A DNA stretch of 64,000 bases, taken from contig NZ_AP022842.1 in NCBI RefSeq assembly GCF_011398925.1, forward strand, positions 1,600,001-1,664,000, written 5' to 3'. This document shows, in pieces, positions 10,102 through 19,362 of this stretch (position 1 is its first letter; the number at the start of each line of letters is the position of its first letter). A program made the translations under genes and the position numbers. The notes under the pieces were generated by a model, which was given only the letters and a program-made list of their open reading frames with translations, made no database searches and was not told the DNA's origin. The stretch is from Bacillus sp. KH172YL63. Its GTDB lineage: Bacteria > Bacillota > Bacilli > Bacillales > Bacillaceae_B.

Positions 10102-11061
10102 GTGGGCTTTCTTGATATCTTAACGATTCTCATCCCATCTACACTGCTTTGGGCTTCACCACTTATTTTCACTGCTTTAGGCGGGGCGTTCTCTGAACGT
10201 TCAGGCGTAGTCAACATCGGATTAGAAGGCTTGATGGTCATCGGGGCTTTTTCAAGCATCGTCTTTAATATCGCGTTTGCAGATACGTTCGGGGCTGCAA
10301 CCCCTTGGGTGGCGTTGCTCATCGCCATGGTGATGGGGGCGCTGCTCGCTGTCCTTCATGCTGTCGCATCGATTACATTCAGGGCAGACCAGGTCGTCTC
10401 CGGTGTTGCAATCAACCTACTGGCGATCGGCTTAACGCTCTTCCTGGTAAAACGGATCTATGGCAAAGGACAGACGGATATCATTTCCGAAGGATTCGGT
10501 AAAGTTGATGTTCCTTTACTTCATAAGATTCCGGTCATCGGTGATATTTTCTTCAGCAATACGTATTGGCCGCCTTTCGTAGCGATTCTCGTTTCCTTTA
10601 TCGTCTGGTTCGTGATGTTCAAGACGCCATTCGGACTGAGACTCCGTTCCGTTGGTGAACATCCGATGGCAGCAGATACAATGGGGATCAATGTAACAAA
10701 GATGCGCTACATCGGCGTCATCATTTCCGGTGCTTTTGCAGGTGTCGGCGGCGGGGTTTACGCCCAGTCCATTTCATCTGACTTCAGTCATGCGACCATC
10801 AGTGGTCAAGGGTTCATGGCACTTGCCGCGTTGATTTTCGGTAAGTGGCATCCGCTTGGTGCAATGGGGGCAGCCTTATTCTTCGGATTCGCCCAAAGTT
10901 TAAGTATCATTGGATCAAGCATACCTTTGTTTGAAAACATCCCAAGCGTATACTTGCTGATTGCACCATATGTATTGACGATCCTTGCTCTGACAGGGTT
11001 CATTGGTCGCGCAGATGCACCTAAAGCACTCGGGACACCATACATTAAAGGAAATCGTTAA
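10102..11061 (+). CDS. Nucleoside ABC transporter permease (NupQ-like)
   Basis: Second permease of the importer, 319 residues, highly hydrophobic, with SGVVNIGLEGLM, the counterpart of the motif in the first permease. GTG follows the upstream stop directly and AGGGGGTG provides the ribosome site. It ends the ymfC-transporter unit at a good terminator. Confidence 0.92.
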   Translation: MGFLDILTILIPSTLLWASPLIFTALGGAFSERSGVVNIGLEGLMVIGAFSSIVFNIAFADTFGAATPWVALLIAMVMGALLAVLHAVASITFRADQVVSGVAINLLAIGLTLFLVKRIYGKGQTDIISEGFGKVDVPLLHKIPVIGDIFFSNTYWPPFVAILVSFIVWFVMFKTPFGLRLRSVGEHPMAADTMGINVTKMRYIGVIISGAFAGVGGGVYAQSISSDFSHATISGQGFMALAALIFGKWHPLGAMGAALFFGFAQSLSIIGSSIPLFENIPSVYLLIAPYVLTILALTGFIGRADAPKALGTPYIKGNR

Positions 11062-11074
11062 TTCTTTAACAGCC

Positions 11075-11107
11075 AAAAGGATACCTGATCATTCGGGTAT
11101 CCTTTTT
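11075..11107 (+). terminator. Terminator of the nucleoside transporter operon
   Basis: AAAAGGATACC (11075-11085) pairs with GGTATCCTTTT (from 11096), with a 10-base loop and T-run. Confidence 0.92.
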
Positions 11108-11192
11108 CTTATGCTTCTTCCAATGGTTATATAATCTAGAAGCCTTGCACGGAAATATCAAAAAGGATCACATTTTATGGGAGGTAGGTGTT

Positions 11193-11282
11193 TTGAAGAG
11201 AAGGGGAAAGGATAAAAGTAAAGAGAAAGGAAGGTCAATTTTCCAACATGAAAAGTGTATATTAAACAGCTCACATCGGTAA
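11193..11282 (+). CDS. Possible 29-residue basic small protein
   Basis: TTG start with GGGAGGT eight bases upstream; the product is Lys/Arg-rich at its N-terminus (MKRRGKDKSKEKGRS) and has one Cys. It is preceded by a -10-like TATAAT. I do not recognise a family. Its short length makes chance likely; only the good ribosome site supports it. Confidence 0.28.
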   Translation: MKRRGKDKSKEKGRSIFQHEKCILNSSHR

Positions 11283-11477
11283 AATGCATGCCTAATCATA
11301 AACCATCTCCGCCAGACATATAATGGTTTACTCCATGGGTAATTTTCCAACAGAGGAAGATGCTTGAAATCGCTATCTTACTACATGTATAGTTAAACAT
11401 AAATACCGCACAATAAAGGTGTTTATATCTTTTTTCTTTAAAAATGATGGAAGTGTGGAACGAAGGAGGACGGTACG

Positions 11478-12752
11478 ATGACAGCCATTAATGAAATCGT
11501 AAAAAAGAAACAGGGGTACACGCTACATATCGTTCAGACAGATAAGTATAAAACCAACAGCCTGGTTCTGAAAATGAAAGCTCCCTTGGACAAGGATACA
11601 GTGACACTGCGTGGATTGCTTCCTCATGTGATGCAGAGCAGTACAAAGACCTATCCGAGTACGACTGCACTACGTTCATACCTTGATGAACTATACGGGG
11701 CAAACTTTTTCGTGGATTTAGGAAAAAAGGGCGAATACCATGTGGTCAGCATGAGTGTGGAAATCGCCAATGAGAAGTTCCTTAAGGACTCTGATCCGCT
11801 GCTTCAAAAAGGGATTGAGTTCCTGGCAGATGTCCTGCAAAATCCTGATGTTGACAGTGAAGGGTTTGACTCGAACATTATTGAAAAAGAAAAACGAAAC
11901 CAAAAGGTGAGAATTCAGGCGGTCTATGATGATAAAATGCGCTATGCGAATTCAAGGCTCGTGGAGGAAATGTGTAAAGGTGAACGGTTTGCCCTCCATG
12001 TGAACGGTGTCAATGAAGAAGTCGATGGCATCACGGCAGTAAGTCTATATGAATATTACCAAAAGGTCATGAATGAAGACCAATTCGATCTATATGTGAT
12101 TGGGGATGTGGATGTTAAAGAGGTAGAAGCCCTGTGCGACCGGCTTTTCAAATTGGAGGATCGACACCCTCAAGAAGTTGAATCTTCAGAAGTAACGAGA
12201 AAAGAGAATGAGCATGTCGTAAAAGAAAAGCAGGATGTGAAGCAGGGGAAACTCAATATCGGCTACCGTACTAATACCCACTACGGCGACGAAGATTATT
12301 TTGCCCTTCAGGTGTTCAACGGGATTTTCGGTGGATTCTCTCATTCGAAATTATTCATAAATGTGAGGGAAAAGGCAAGCCTTGCTTACTATGCTGCCAG
12401 CAGGCTGGAGAGTCATAAAGGGTTGATGATGGTCATGTCCGGAATCGAGTTCAACAAATATGATCAGGCTGTGGGGATCATCAATGAACAATTGAAGGCG
12501 ATGAAAGAAGGCGACTTCACTGATGGCGAGATTGAACAGACGAAAGCGGTCATCCGCAATCAGCTGCTTGAAACCATCGATACGCCACGGGGAGTGGTGG
12601 AGATTCTCTATCATAATGCAGTCGCACATCAAGACATCGACTTGAAGCATTGGCTGGATGAGATTGAAAAGACGACGAAAGAAGATATCGTAAAAGCCGC
12701 AAATAAAGTGGAAATCGATACGATTTACTTTTTAACAGGAATGGAGGGATAA
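11478..12752 (+). CDS. ymfF: YmfF, M16-like protein, catalytic motif absent
   Basis: M16 (insulinase/pitrilysin) fold protein of 424 residues, partner of YmfH. The HxxEH zinc motif expected in the N-terminal third is absent (the region reads LLPHVMQSSTKTYPS), so it is probably the non-catalytic half of a heterodimer, as known for M16 pairs. Current family naming ties YmfF/YmfH to the 5-aminopentanol modification of elongation factor P, together with YmfI. Start ATG has AAGGAGG upstream. Two bases separate it from ymfH. Confidence 0.9.
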   Translation: MTAINEIVKKKQGYTLHIVQTDKYKTNSLVLKMKAPLDKDTVTLRGLLPHVMQSSTKTYPSTTALRSYLDELYGANFFVDLGKKGEYHVVSMSVEIANEKFLKDSDPLLQKGIEFLADVLQNPDVDSEGFDSNIIEKEKRNQKVRIQAVYDDKMRYANSRLVEEMCKGERFALHVNGVNEEVDGITAVSLYEYYQKVMNEDQFDLYVIGDVDVKEVEALCDRLFKLEDRHPQEVESSEVTRKENEHVVKEKQDVKQGKLNIGYRTNTHYGDEDYFALQVFNGIFGGFSHSKLFINVREKASLAYYAASRLESHKGLMMVMSGIEFNKYDQAVGIINEQLKAMKEGDFTDGEIEQTKAVIRNQLLETIDTPRGVVEILYHNAVAHQDIDLKHWLDEIEKTTKEDIVKAANKVEIDTIYFLTGMEG

Positions 12753-12754
12753 CG

Positions 12755-14044
12755 ATGAAAAAGATTTCCTTCGATCAATTACAGGAAAATTTATATTATG
12801 AGAAAATGTCAAACGGACTGGACGTATATATCCTTCCGAAAAAAGGCTTTAATAAAACGTATGCGACATTTACAACGAAATACGGCAGTATTGACAATCA
12901 CTTCGTCCCATTGGATGAAGAAGAATTTGTCAAAGTGCCTGACGGGATCGCCCATTTCCTTGAGCATAAGTTGTTTGAGAAAGAAGACGGGGATGTCTTC
13001 CAGCAGTTCAGCCGTCAGGGTGCATCTGCCAATGCCTTCACATCATTCACTCGGACTGCTTATCTGTTCTCGAGTACAACGAATGTAGAAAGGAACCTGG
13101 AAACGCTCATCGATTTCGTTCAGGATCCGTACTTCACCGAAAAGACGGTGGAAAAAGAAAAAGGGATCATCGGTCAGGAAATCACCATGTACGATGACAA
13201 TCCTGACTGGCGCCTGTACTTCGGTGTCATTCAGAATATGTATAAAAACCATCCGGTCAAGATTGATATCGCCGGAACGATTGAATCCATCACGCCGATC
13301 ACGAAAGACATGCTGTATCAGTGCTACAACACCTTCTATCATCCAAGCAATATGCTGCTGTTTGTCGTTGGGGCGGTGGACCCTGAACAAATCATGAATC
13401 AAATCCGCACAAATCAAGAAAAGAAAGATTATGAAAAAATGCCTGAAATCAAACGGAAATTTGAAGATGAGCCGGATGAAGTGGCAGAAAAGAAGCAAGT
13501 GCTTCAAATGAATGTCCAAAGCCCTAAATGCCTGGTCGGGCTTAAAGCACCGGAACCCCAGCAGCAAGGGAAGGAAATGCTCAAACAGGAGCTGTCCATG
13601 AACGTATTTCTCGACATGGTGTTTGGTAAAAGTTCTACTTATTATTCTGAACTTTACAATGATGGCCTGATTGATGAAACTTTCCATTATGACTACACTC
13701 AGGAAAATGGGTTCGGTTTCCTTACGGCAGGGGGAGATACTGACAGACCTGACGAACTGGCAGACAGGATTCAGTCACTGCTCCTAAAGGCCAAGGAGGA
13801 TTCCTTGTTTACTGAGGAAGCATTGGAAAGAACGAAGAAGAAAAAGATAGGGGCTTTCCTTCGTGCCATAAACTCCCCTGAATATATCGCAAATCAATTC
13901 ACACGCTATGCGTTTAATGAAATGGATTTGTTTGAAGTTGTACCTACACTGGAAGGACTGAAATATGATGATATTCAATCGTTGGTGAATACCATCATCA
14001 GTGAAGAACGTTTTACGGTCTGTCAGGTAGTGCCTAAATCATAA
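12755..14044 (+). CDS. ymfH: YmfH, M16-family zinc peptidase
   Basis: 429-residue M16 metallopeptidase with intact HFLEH (residues 67-71) and a downstream Glu-rich EKEKGIIGQEI helix supplying the third ligand. It is likely the active partner of YmfF, two bases upstream. Assigned by family to EF-P 5-aminopentanol modification; the substrate is not known from sequence. Ribosome site GGAGGG before ATG. A hairpin follows. Confidence 0.92.
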   Translation: MKKISFDQLQENLYYEKMSNGLDVYILPKKGFNKTYATFTTKYGSIDNHFVPLDEEEFVKVPDGIAHFLEHKLFEKEDGDVFQQFSRQGASANAFTSFTRTAYLFSSTTNVERNLETLIDFVQDPYFTEKTVEKEKGIIGQEITMYDDNPDWRLYFGVIQNMYKNHPVKIDIAGTIESITPITKDMLYQCYNTFYHPSNMLLFVVGAVDPEQIMNQIRTNQEKKDYEKMPEIKRKFEDEPDEVAEKKQVLQMNVQSPKCLVGLKAPEPQQQGKEMLKQELSMNVFLDMVFGKSSTYYSELYNDGLIDETFHYDYTQENGFGFLTAGGDTDRPDELADRIQSLLLKAKEDSLFTEEALERTKKKKIGAFLRAINSPEYIANQFTRYAFNEMDLFEVVPTLEGLKYDDIQSLVNTIISEERFTVCQVVPKS

Positions 14045-14050
14045 TGGGGT

Positions 14051-14078
14051 GGGAACTGCCTGCTGGCGGTTCCCTTTT
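14051..14078 (+). terminator. Hairpin terminator between ymfH and ymfI
   Basis: GGGAACTGCC - TGCT - GGCGGTTCCC, 10 bp with one G-U pair, then TTTT. The T-tract is short and ymfI begins 18 bases later, so it probably attenuates rather than ends transcription. Confidence 0.75.
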
Positions 14079-14095
14079 ATATTGGAGTGAAACAG

Positions 14096-14812
14096 ATGAA
14101 GTATGCATTAATAACAGGCGCCTCCGGTGGAATCGGGCGCAGCACTGCCTTGAAATTGGCAGAAGAGGGATGGAACTTATACCTGCATTATCACAATAAT
14201 GAAGTGGCAATAAAAGATCTTGTACATACGATCAAGGGTTTTGGAGTGGAAGTGAGGGTCGTAAGGGCAAATCTCTCTCTTCCAAGTGAAGTGAGCATCC
14301 TTGTGGACAGTATTTTTCAGCTTGATGCCATCATTTATTGCAGCGGGAACTCGAGCTGGGGACTATTTCAGGACCAGACGGAAGATGACATGGATCACAT
14401 GATCAACCTTCACATCAAAAGTCCTATGCTGCTTATCCAGAAATTGTTGGCAAAGCTTATGGAGCGGAATGGATCGGTCGTCATGGTCAGCTCGATCTGG
14501 GGTCAGGTCGGGGCTGCATGCGAGGTTGTATATTCGACGGTGAAAGGTGCTCAGTTGGCTTTTGTGAAATCACTCAGCAAAGAAGTGGCGTTGAGTGGCG
14601 TGAGGGTGAATGCAGTGGCGCCCGGAGCGGTGGAGACCCCGATGATGAGCGAATTTTCAGATGATGAACTTAGTGGAATCCGGGAAGAAATCCCGATGGG
14701 GAGGCTTGCAACGGGGGATGAAATAGCTGATTCCATTCAGTTTCTCCTTTCCCCGAAAGCTTCATATATCACAGGGCAGACGCTTGGTGTCAATGGCGGA
14801 TGGCACACCTAA
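14096..14812 (+). CDS. ymfI: EF-P 5-aminopentanone reductase (YmfI), SDR
   Basis: Classical short-chain dehydrogenase of 238 residues that reduces the 5-aminopentanone group on Lys32 of elongation factor P, by family. It has the cofactor motif TGASGGIG at residues 7-14, a catalytic Ser in MVSSIWGQ, and YSTVKGA (Tyr-x3-Lys). ATG at 14096 is preferred to GTG 14087 because TTGGAGTG then sits eight bases upstream and the N-terminus matches the family. Follows ymfF/ymfH, its functional partners. Confidence 0.9.
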   Translation: MKYALITGASGGIGRSTALKLAEEGWNLYLHYHNNEVAIKDLVHTIKGFGVEVRVVRANLSLPSEVSILVDSIFQLDAIIYCSGNSSWGLFQDQTEDDMDHMINLHIKSPMLLIQKLLAKLMERNGSVVMVSSIWGQVGAACEVVYSTVKGAQLAFVKSLSKEVALSGVRVNAVAPGAVETPMMSEFSDDELSGIREEIPMGRLATGDEIADSIQFLLSPKASYITGQTLGVNGGWHT

Positions 14813-14894
14813 AAAAATATCAAATCACTTTGCGCATAAATTTCCCTGATGGATACAAACTAAGGTTGTATTTCATTAAAGGAGGTCATGACAG

Positions 14895-15152
14895 ATGTCT
14901 GTTCTAGATAACTGGTCTGATTGGAAAAACTTTTTGGGTGACCGTCTTCACCAAGCCCAGCATGGCGGGATGGAAAATGAGACGGTGAATGACTTGGCTT
15001 ATCAAATCGGTGATTACCTGGCCAATCAGGTCGAAGCCAAGAATGATCAGGAAAAAACGCTTGCGGATTTATGGTCTGTCGCTTCAAAAGAAGAGCAGCA
15101 TGCGATTGCCAATATGATGGTGAAACTTGTAAACAATAATGGCACTCGTTAA
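14895..15152 (+). CDS. ymfJ: YmfJ, DUF3243 protein
   Basis: 85-residue soluble, mostly helical protein of the DUF3243 family, found between ymfI and ymfK in Bacillus. Begins MSVLDNWSDWKNFLGDRL. Ribosome site AAAGGAGGT is near perfect. No catalytic motif; function unknown. Followed by its own terminator. Confidence 0.9.
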   Translation: MSVLDNWSDWKNFLGDRLHQAQHGGMENETVNDLAYQIGDYLANQVEAKNDQEKTLADLWSVASKEEQHAIANMMVKLVNNNGTR

Positions 15153-15179
15153 GGAGAGGGATTTCCCTCTTCTTTTTTT
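15153..15179 (+). terminator. Terminator of ymfJ
   Basis: GGAGAGGG - ATTT - CCCTCTTC (8 bp with one G-U pair) then TTTTTTT, starting at the ymfJ stop codon. Confidence 0.88.
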
Positions 15180-15343
15180 ATACAAATATAATTTGTATGA
15201 ATGGTGCCTGCGGATGAATGAGAAATTGTACATATTATGTAGGTTTTGCTTTTCTATTACTTGAAAATCATTTATTATAATACCTAGATGTTTAAATGTA
15301 TTTATTTCAATTCGGAATGTCACATTTTTCAGGGAGGTTACCA

Positions 15344-16135
15344 ATGGTGCGGAAAGAATGGTATCTTGAATATGAAATTCAAAAAAATCGTCCAGGCCTC
15401 TTAGGTGATATTTCTTCTTTATTGGGTATGTTGTCAATCAATATTGTGACGATAAATGGTGTGGATGAAGGAAGAAGGGGAATGCTCCTTCTCGCTAATA
15501 ACGATGAACAGATCATGAGATTGGAGTCGATCCTGCAAACGATGGATACAATCAATGTGACAAAGCTGAGGGAACCGAAATTAAGGGACCGGCTTGCAGT
15601 GCGTCACGGACGATATATCCAGCGGGACGCCGACGACAAAAAGACTTTCCGGTTTGTACGTGACGAACTTGGCCTTCTCGTCGATTTCATGGCTGAGTTA
15701 TTTAAACAAGAGGGGCACAAGCTTGTCGGCATCAGGGGAATGCCCCGGGTCGGGAAGACAGAATCCATTGTGGCATCAAGTGTTTGTGCCAATAAAAAGT
15801 GGTTGTTCGTTTCCTCTACCTTGTTAAAACAAACGATAAGAAGCAAGCTGATTGAAGATGAATACTCTTCTGAGAATTTATTCATCATCGATGGGATCGT
15901 TTCAACCCGCCGTGCGAGCGAAAAGCACTGGCAGCTTGTAAGGGAAATCATGCGGTTGCCTGCAGTGAAAGTAATCGAACATCCTGATGTTTTTGTTCAA
16001 AACTCTGAATATTCACTTGAAGATTTTGATTATATCATTGAACTGAGAAACGATCCTGATGAAGAAATTACATACGAATTGGTAGAACAAAATAATCTAT
16101 TTCAAAATTCCGATTTTGGCGGTTTTGATTTTTAA
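15344..16135 (+). CDS. ymfK: YmfK, DUF3388 protein with ACT-like N-terminus
   Basis: 263-residue protein of the YmfK/DUF3388 family. The first 70 residues (EYEIQKNRPGLLGDISSLLG and onward) look like an ACT regulatory fold; the rest includes an MPRVGKTES segment that resembles a P-loop. ATG at 15344 is chosen because AGGGAGGT lies five bases upstream; the longer frame from 15296 lacks a ribosome site. Function unknown. It precedes rodZ by 16 bases, so the two are probably co-transcribed. Confidence 0.87.
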   Translation: MVRKEWYLEYEIQKNRPGLLGDISSLLGMLSINIVTINGVDEGRRGMLLLANNDEQIMRLESILQTMDTINVTKLREPKLRDRLAVRHGRYIQRDADDKKTFRFVRDELGLLVDFMAELFKQEGHKLVGIRGMPRVGKTESIVASSVCANKKWLFVSSTLLKQTIRSKLIEDEYSSENLFIIDGIVSTRRASEKHWQLVREIMRLPAVKVIEHPDVFVQNSEYSLEDFDYIIELRNDPDEEITYELVEQNNLFQNSDFGGFDF

Positions 16136-16151
16136 TATTGGAAGGTGTTAA

Positions 16152-17051
16152 GTGGTGACGGAATTAGGAAATCGTTTAAAGGAAGCTCGTGAAGCAAAAG
16201 GCTACAGCCTAGATGACTTACAAAGGATAACAAAGATTCAAAAGCGTTATTTGATCGGAATTGAAGAAGGGAATTATGATGCAATGCCGGGGAAGTTCTA
16301 TGTACGTGCATTCATCAAACAATACGCTGAAGCAGTCGGACTCCCTCCGGAGATGATCTTTGAAGAACACAAAGGGGAAATCCCGACTACCCATGAAGAT
16401 GAGATTCCTGTTTCCCTGTCCAGGGTGCAGTCCCGCAAGTCTGTTTCAGAAAGTTCGACAAAGGTTTTTGACTTTTTACCAAAGCTCATTATTGCCCTGT
16501 TTGTCATCGGCGCCCTGATTGCCGTGTGGGTGTTCTGGCAGGGAAAAGTAGGGGATAAGGCACCTGAATCCGATCAGTCCGCGAATCAGGAACAGGTAGA
16601 TGTGGATGAAAATAAAAGTGCTGAAAAAGAACAGCCTGAAGACTCTGACAAAGAGGAAGAGACAGACAGCTCTACTTCAGATGAAGACTCCACAAGCGGA
16701 GAGAAGGAACAAAAGCCTGAACAAACGTTAGAAGCAACTGAAGTGTCAGGCAAGAAAACGACCTACTCCCTTAAAAATGCAGAAGGATTCAAACTTGAAC
16801 TCAAAGCAAAAGGTGACACGTGGATCGGGGTATATAACACGGCCGATGAATTGCTATTCGAAGGGCTTCTGAAAGAGGGAAATATGAAAGACTTTGATTT
16901 TTCTTCTGAAAAGCTTGCTTACCTCGTCATTGGTAACGCATCAAATACCGATATCCTTGTGAACGAAGAAGTGCTTGAGTATAAAGTTCCTGCAGGAGAA
17001 GTGGTAAGACAGGACATCATCATCAACTATGATCCTGATGCAGCGCAATAA
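16152..17051 (+). CDS. rodZ: RodZ-like cell-shape protein (YmfM)
   Basis: Membrane-anchored cytoskeletal adaptor that links MreB to the elongation machinery, by family. Order: N-terminal Xre-type helix-turn-helix (about residues 4-75), one membrane segment near 113-133 (PKLIIALFVIGALIAVWVF), a long acidic Ser/Glu/Asp linker (about 138-195), and a C-terminal beta-rich DUF4115 domain. 299 residues. Two adjacent GTG codons (16152, 16155) are possible starts after GGAAGG. A small terminator follows. Confidence 0.9.
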   Translation: MVTELGNRLKEAREAKGYSLDDLQRITKIQKRYLIGIEEGNYDAMPGKFYVRAFIKQYAEAVGLPPEMIFEEHKGEIPTTHEDEIPVSLSRVQSRKSVSESSTKVFDFLPKLIIALFVIGALIAVWVFWQGKVGDKAPESDQSANQEQVDVDENKSAEKEQPEDSDKEEETDSSTSDEDSTSGEKEQKPEQTLEATEVSGKKTTYSLKNAEGFKLELKAKGDTWIGVYNTADELLFEGLLKEGNMKDFDFSSEKLAYLVIGNASNTDILVNEEVLEYKVPAGEVVRQDIIINYDPDAAQ

Positions 17052-17060
17052 TGATGTGTG

Positions 17061-17085
17061 AAGGAGTTTCTCATGACTCCTTTTT
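17061..17085 (+). terminator. Small terminator after rodZ
   Basis: AAGGAGT pairs with ACTCCTT across an 8-base loop, followed by TTT. The 7-bp stem is short, so read-through to pgsA is likely. Confidence 0.65.
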
Positions 17086-17134
17086 CTTACATAATATAGA
17101 AATAAAAAGGTGTTTAAGCATTGGAGGTAGAAAG

Positions 17135-17713
17135 GTGAACTTACCTAATAAGATTACAGTATCAAGGATATTTTTAATCCCTTTATTTTTAATCATCATG
17201 CTCGCCCCGTTGAATTGGGGAGATATGATGTTTCTCGGGGCTGAAATGCCAGTCAAGCATTTTGTCGGTGCACTGATTTTCATTATTGCGGCTACAACCG
17301 ATTGGGTGGACGGCTATTATGCCCGCAAGCTCGATCTTGTGACGAACCTCGGAAAGTTTCTGGATCCGTTAGCGGATAAATTGCTCGTTTCGGCTGCTTT
17401 GATCGTGCTGGTGGAGCTTGGCCTCGCGCCATCCTGGATCGTGATTATCATCATCAGCCGGGAATTTGCTGTTACCGGTCTTCGTCTTGTCTTGGCCGGC
17501 GAAGGTGAAGTCGTTGCGGCTGGCCAACTCGGTAAAATTAAAACATGGGCGCAGATCATTGCGATTTCAGCACTGCTCCTGCATAATGCAATATTTGAAT
17601 TGATCAATCTTCCATTTGCGACGATCGCTCTATGGGTTGCTATGTTCTTTACAATCTGGTCCGGCTGGGATTATTTCAAGCATAACAAGAAAGCATTTAT
17701 CAATTCGAAGTAG
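17135..17713 (+). CDS. pgsA: Phosphatidylglycerophosphate synthase
   Basis: CDP-diacylglycerol--glycerol-3-phosphate 3-phosphatidyltransferase, the committed step of phosphatidylglycerol synthesis in the membrane. The 192 residues carry the CDP-alcohol phosphotransferase motif in [19 protein letters not shown] followed by LDPLADK, with several transmembrane helices. GTG at 17135 has GGAGGTAG upstream and gives the family N-terminus [12 protein letters not shown]; the longer frame from 17051 runs through the rodZ terminator and is rejected. Essential gene in Bacillus. Confidence 0.95.
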   Translation: MNLPNKITVSRIFLIPLFLIIMLAPLNWGDMMFLGAEMPVKHFVGALIFIIAATTDWVDGYYARKLDLVTNLGKFLDPLADKLLVSAALIVLVELGLAPSWIVIIIISREFAVTGLRLVLAGEGEVVAAGQLGKIKTWAQIIAISALLLHNAIFELINLPFATIALWVAMFFTIWSGWDYFKHNKKAFINSK

Positions 17714-17777
17714 GCGTGACAGGTGGGGTGATTCAGATGAATCATCCCATTCTTTATATCAGCAAGGGGGAATGAAA

Positions 17778-19013
17778 ATGAATGCAGAAATCATTGCGGT
17801 AGGTTCAGAGTTGCTTTTAGGACAAATCGTCAATTCAAATGCCCAGTACATATCAGAAGAGCTGGCAGGGATCGGGGTGAATGTGTATTATCATACGAGT
17901 GTCGGTGACAACCCGAAAAGATTGCTCGAAGCCGTCAAAGTAGCACAGGGGAGAGCTGATTTACTGATCTTTACCGGGGGGCTCGGGCCAACCAAGGATG
18001 ACCTGACAAAAGAAACGATAGCGGATGCGCTTGGCACTTCGCTGACAATGGACGGGGAAGCGCTGGATTCAATCCGGAACTATTTCAGGAAAGTGAACCG
18101 GACTATGACACCAAATAATGAAAAGCAGGCTCTCATATTGCAAGGCTCGGATGTACTTAAAAATGATCACGGTATGGCGCCCGGCATGTTGTTAATAAAA
18201 GATGGGAAAGCATATATGCTCTTACCCGGCCCTCCTTCTGAAATGAGACCAATGTTCAGTGCTTACGGCAAGCAGGCCATTTACGCCTTGTTAAAAAAGA
18301 AAGAGATCATTCACTCAAGGGTACTGCGCTTCTTTGGGATTGGTGAAGCCCAGCTGGAAACAGAACTTGAGGAACTGATCGATCAACAATCAAATCCGAC
18401 GATCGCCCCCCTTGCCGCTGACGGTGAAGTGACCCTCCGGTTAACCGCCAAACATGAATCAGAAGACGTGGCCGGAAAGCTTCTTGATGATGTGGAAGAA
18501 GAGATCATGAAAGTAGCCGGTGAATATTTCTACGGGTACAACGAAGATTCCCTCGTCGGGGTCGGATTCAACTTGATGAAGGAGAAGAAGCTTACTCTAT
18601 CATGTGCAGAGAGTCTTACAGGCGGGCTTTTCCAATCTCAATTGGCCTCCCTTAAAGGAGCATCTTCCGTCCTGAACGGCGGGGTCGTGTGTTACCAGGA
18701 CGAAGTGAAAACAAAAGTGTTATCCGTGAGGGAAAGTACGCTGAAAACACACTCAGCTGTGAGTGAGCAGTGCGCAAAGGAACTTGCGGAAAATGTAAGG
18801 GTGCTTCTGGCATCTGATATAGGGATCAGCTTTACCGGTGTGGCAGGGCCGGGGGAACATGAAGGTCATCCGTCCGGGACGGTGTGGATCGGCTTGGCGC
18901 AGGATGGCCAACCGACAAAGGCATTCAAGCTGAATCTCGCCGGAGGCCGAAACGGGAACCGGCTGCGGGCAACCAAATTCGGCTGGCATTATCTGATCAA
19001 GTCATTGAGTTGA
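17778..19013 (+). CDS. cinA: Competence/damage-inducible protein CinA
   Basis: 411-residue CinA: N-terminal MoCF-binding-like domain ([15 protein letters not shown], and [13 protein letters not shown]) and C-terminal CinA domain ([13 protein letters not shown]), which in homologues deamidates nicotinamide mononucleotide. ATG at 17778 lies seven bases after AAGGGGG; the frame is open upstream to 17616 but without a ribosome site. It precedes recA as in other Firmicutes, but here a strong terminator and a LexA-controlled promoter separate them. Confidence 0.94.
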   Translation: MNAEIIAVGSELLLGQIVNSNAQYISEELAGIGVNVYYHTSVGDNPKRLLEAVKVAQGRADLLIFTGGLGPTKDDLTKETIADALGTSLTMDGEALDSIRNYFRKVNRTMTPNNEKQALILQGSDVLKNDHGMAPGMLLIKDGKAYMLLPGPPSEMRPMFSAYGKQAIYALLKKKEIIHSRVLRFFGIGEAQLETELEELIDQQSNPTIAPLAADGEVTLRLTAKHESEDVAGKLLDDVEEEIMKVAGEYFYGYNEDSLVGVGFNLMKEKKLTLSCAESLTGGLFQSQLASLKGASSVLNGGVVCYQDEVKTKVLSVRESTLKTHSAVSEQCAKELAENVRVLLASDIGISFTGVAGPGEHEGHPSGTVWIGLAQDGQPTKAFKLNLAGGRNGNRLRATKFGWHYLIKSLS

Positions 19014-19053
19014 GGAAAAAGAGGTTTTTCATCCTATTTTCGGGTGATTAAGC

Positions 19054-19105
19054 ATGTCCGGGCAAGCATTCATGTTATTTGATGGATGTTGTCCGGATAT
19101 TTTTT
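19054..19105 (+). terminator. Terminator of cinA
   Basis: Extended hairpin of about 19 pairs with one bulge (ATGTCCGGGCAA...TTGTCCGGATAT), then TTTTTT. Confidence 0.87.
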
Positions 19106-19239
19106 GAATTGTTAAGCATATCAAGATCCTTCCTATTGTCCATAAAGAGCGCCTTCAGGGAGATTCACTGAGGTGATTCAAGGTGATGCTCACTCCAGTT
19201 TCTTGAGTTTTATATCATTTCAGGGCGAAATGAAAAAAC

Positions 19240-19253
19240 CGAATGAATGTTCG
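19240..19253. promoter_or_regulatory. LexA (DinR) operator of recA
   Basis: CGAATGAATGTTCG matches the Bacillus SOS box CGAAC-RNRY-GTTCG at all but one position. It sits ten bases upstream of the -35 of the recA promoter, as expected for SOS control. Confidence 0.88.
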
Positions 19254-19262
19254 ACTTTTTTC

Positions 19263-19291
19263 TTGTTTTCTATCATAAAAAGGTTTATAGT
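19263..19291 (+). promoter_or_regulatory. sigma-A promoter of recA
   Basis: TTGTTT at 19263-19268, exactly 17 bases, then TATAGT at 19286-19291. Confidence 0.8.
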
Positions 19292-19362
19292 ATAGATAGG
19301 TTGGATTTGAGACAAGCTGATAAGTTGTCAATTCATGTTCTATAATCAAAGGAGGAAGATTT

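Larger units (their letters stand above)
11062..11477. other. Intergenic region before ymfF
   Basis: About 416 bases. It contains the transporter terminator, an extended TATATAAT -10-like box at 11128-11135 without a clear -35, one possible 29-codon ORF (11193-11282), and a directly repeated AATTTTCCAACA (near 11237 and 11341). The rest is AT-rich with no recognised element. Confidence 0.5.
19014..19362. other. Intergenic region cinA-recA
   Basis: About 349 bases: the cinA terminator, a LexA operator at 19240-19253, and the recA promoter at 19263-19291. The stretch between terminator and operator (19106-19239) shows no ORF or clear structure. Confidence 0.8.

Noticed and set aside
13043..13687. 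214-codon open frame on the minus strand inside ymfH
   Set aside because: It lies wholly within a well-supported M16 peptidase gene, has no ribosome site and no family match; antisense frames of this length are common opposite such genes.
17616..17777. N-terminal extension of cinA by 54 codons
   Set aside because: It overlaps the end of pgsA, and the ribosome site AAGGGGG fits the ATG at 17778.
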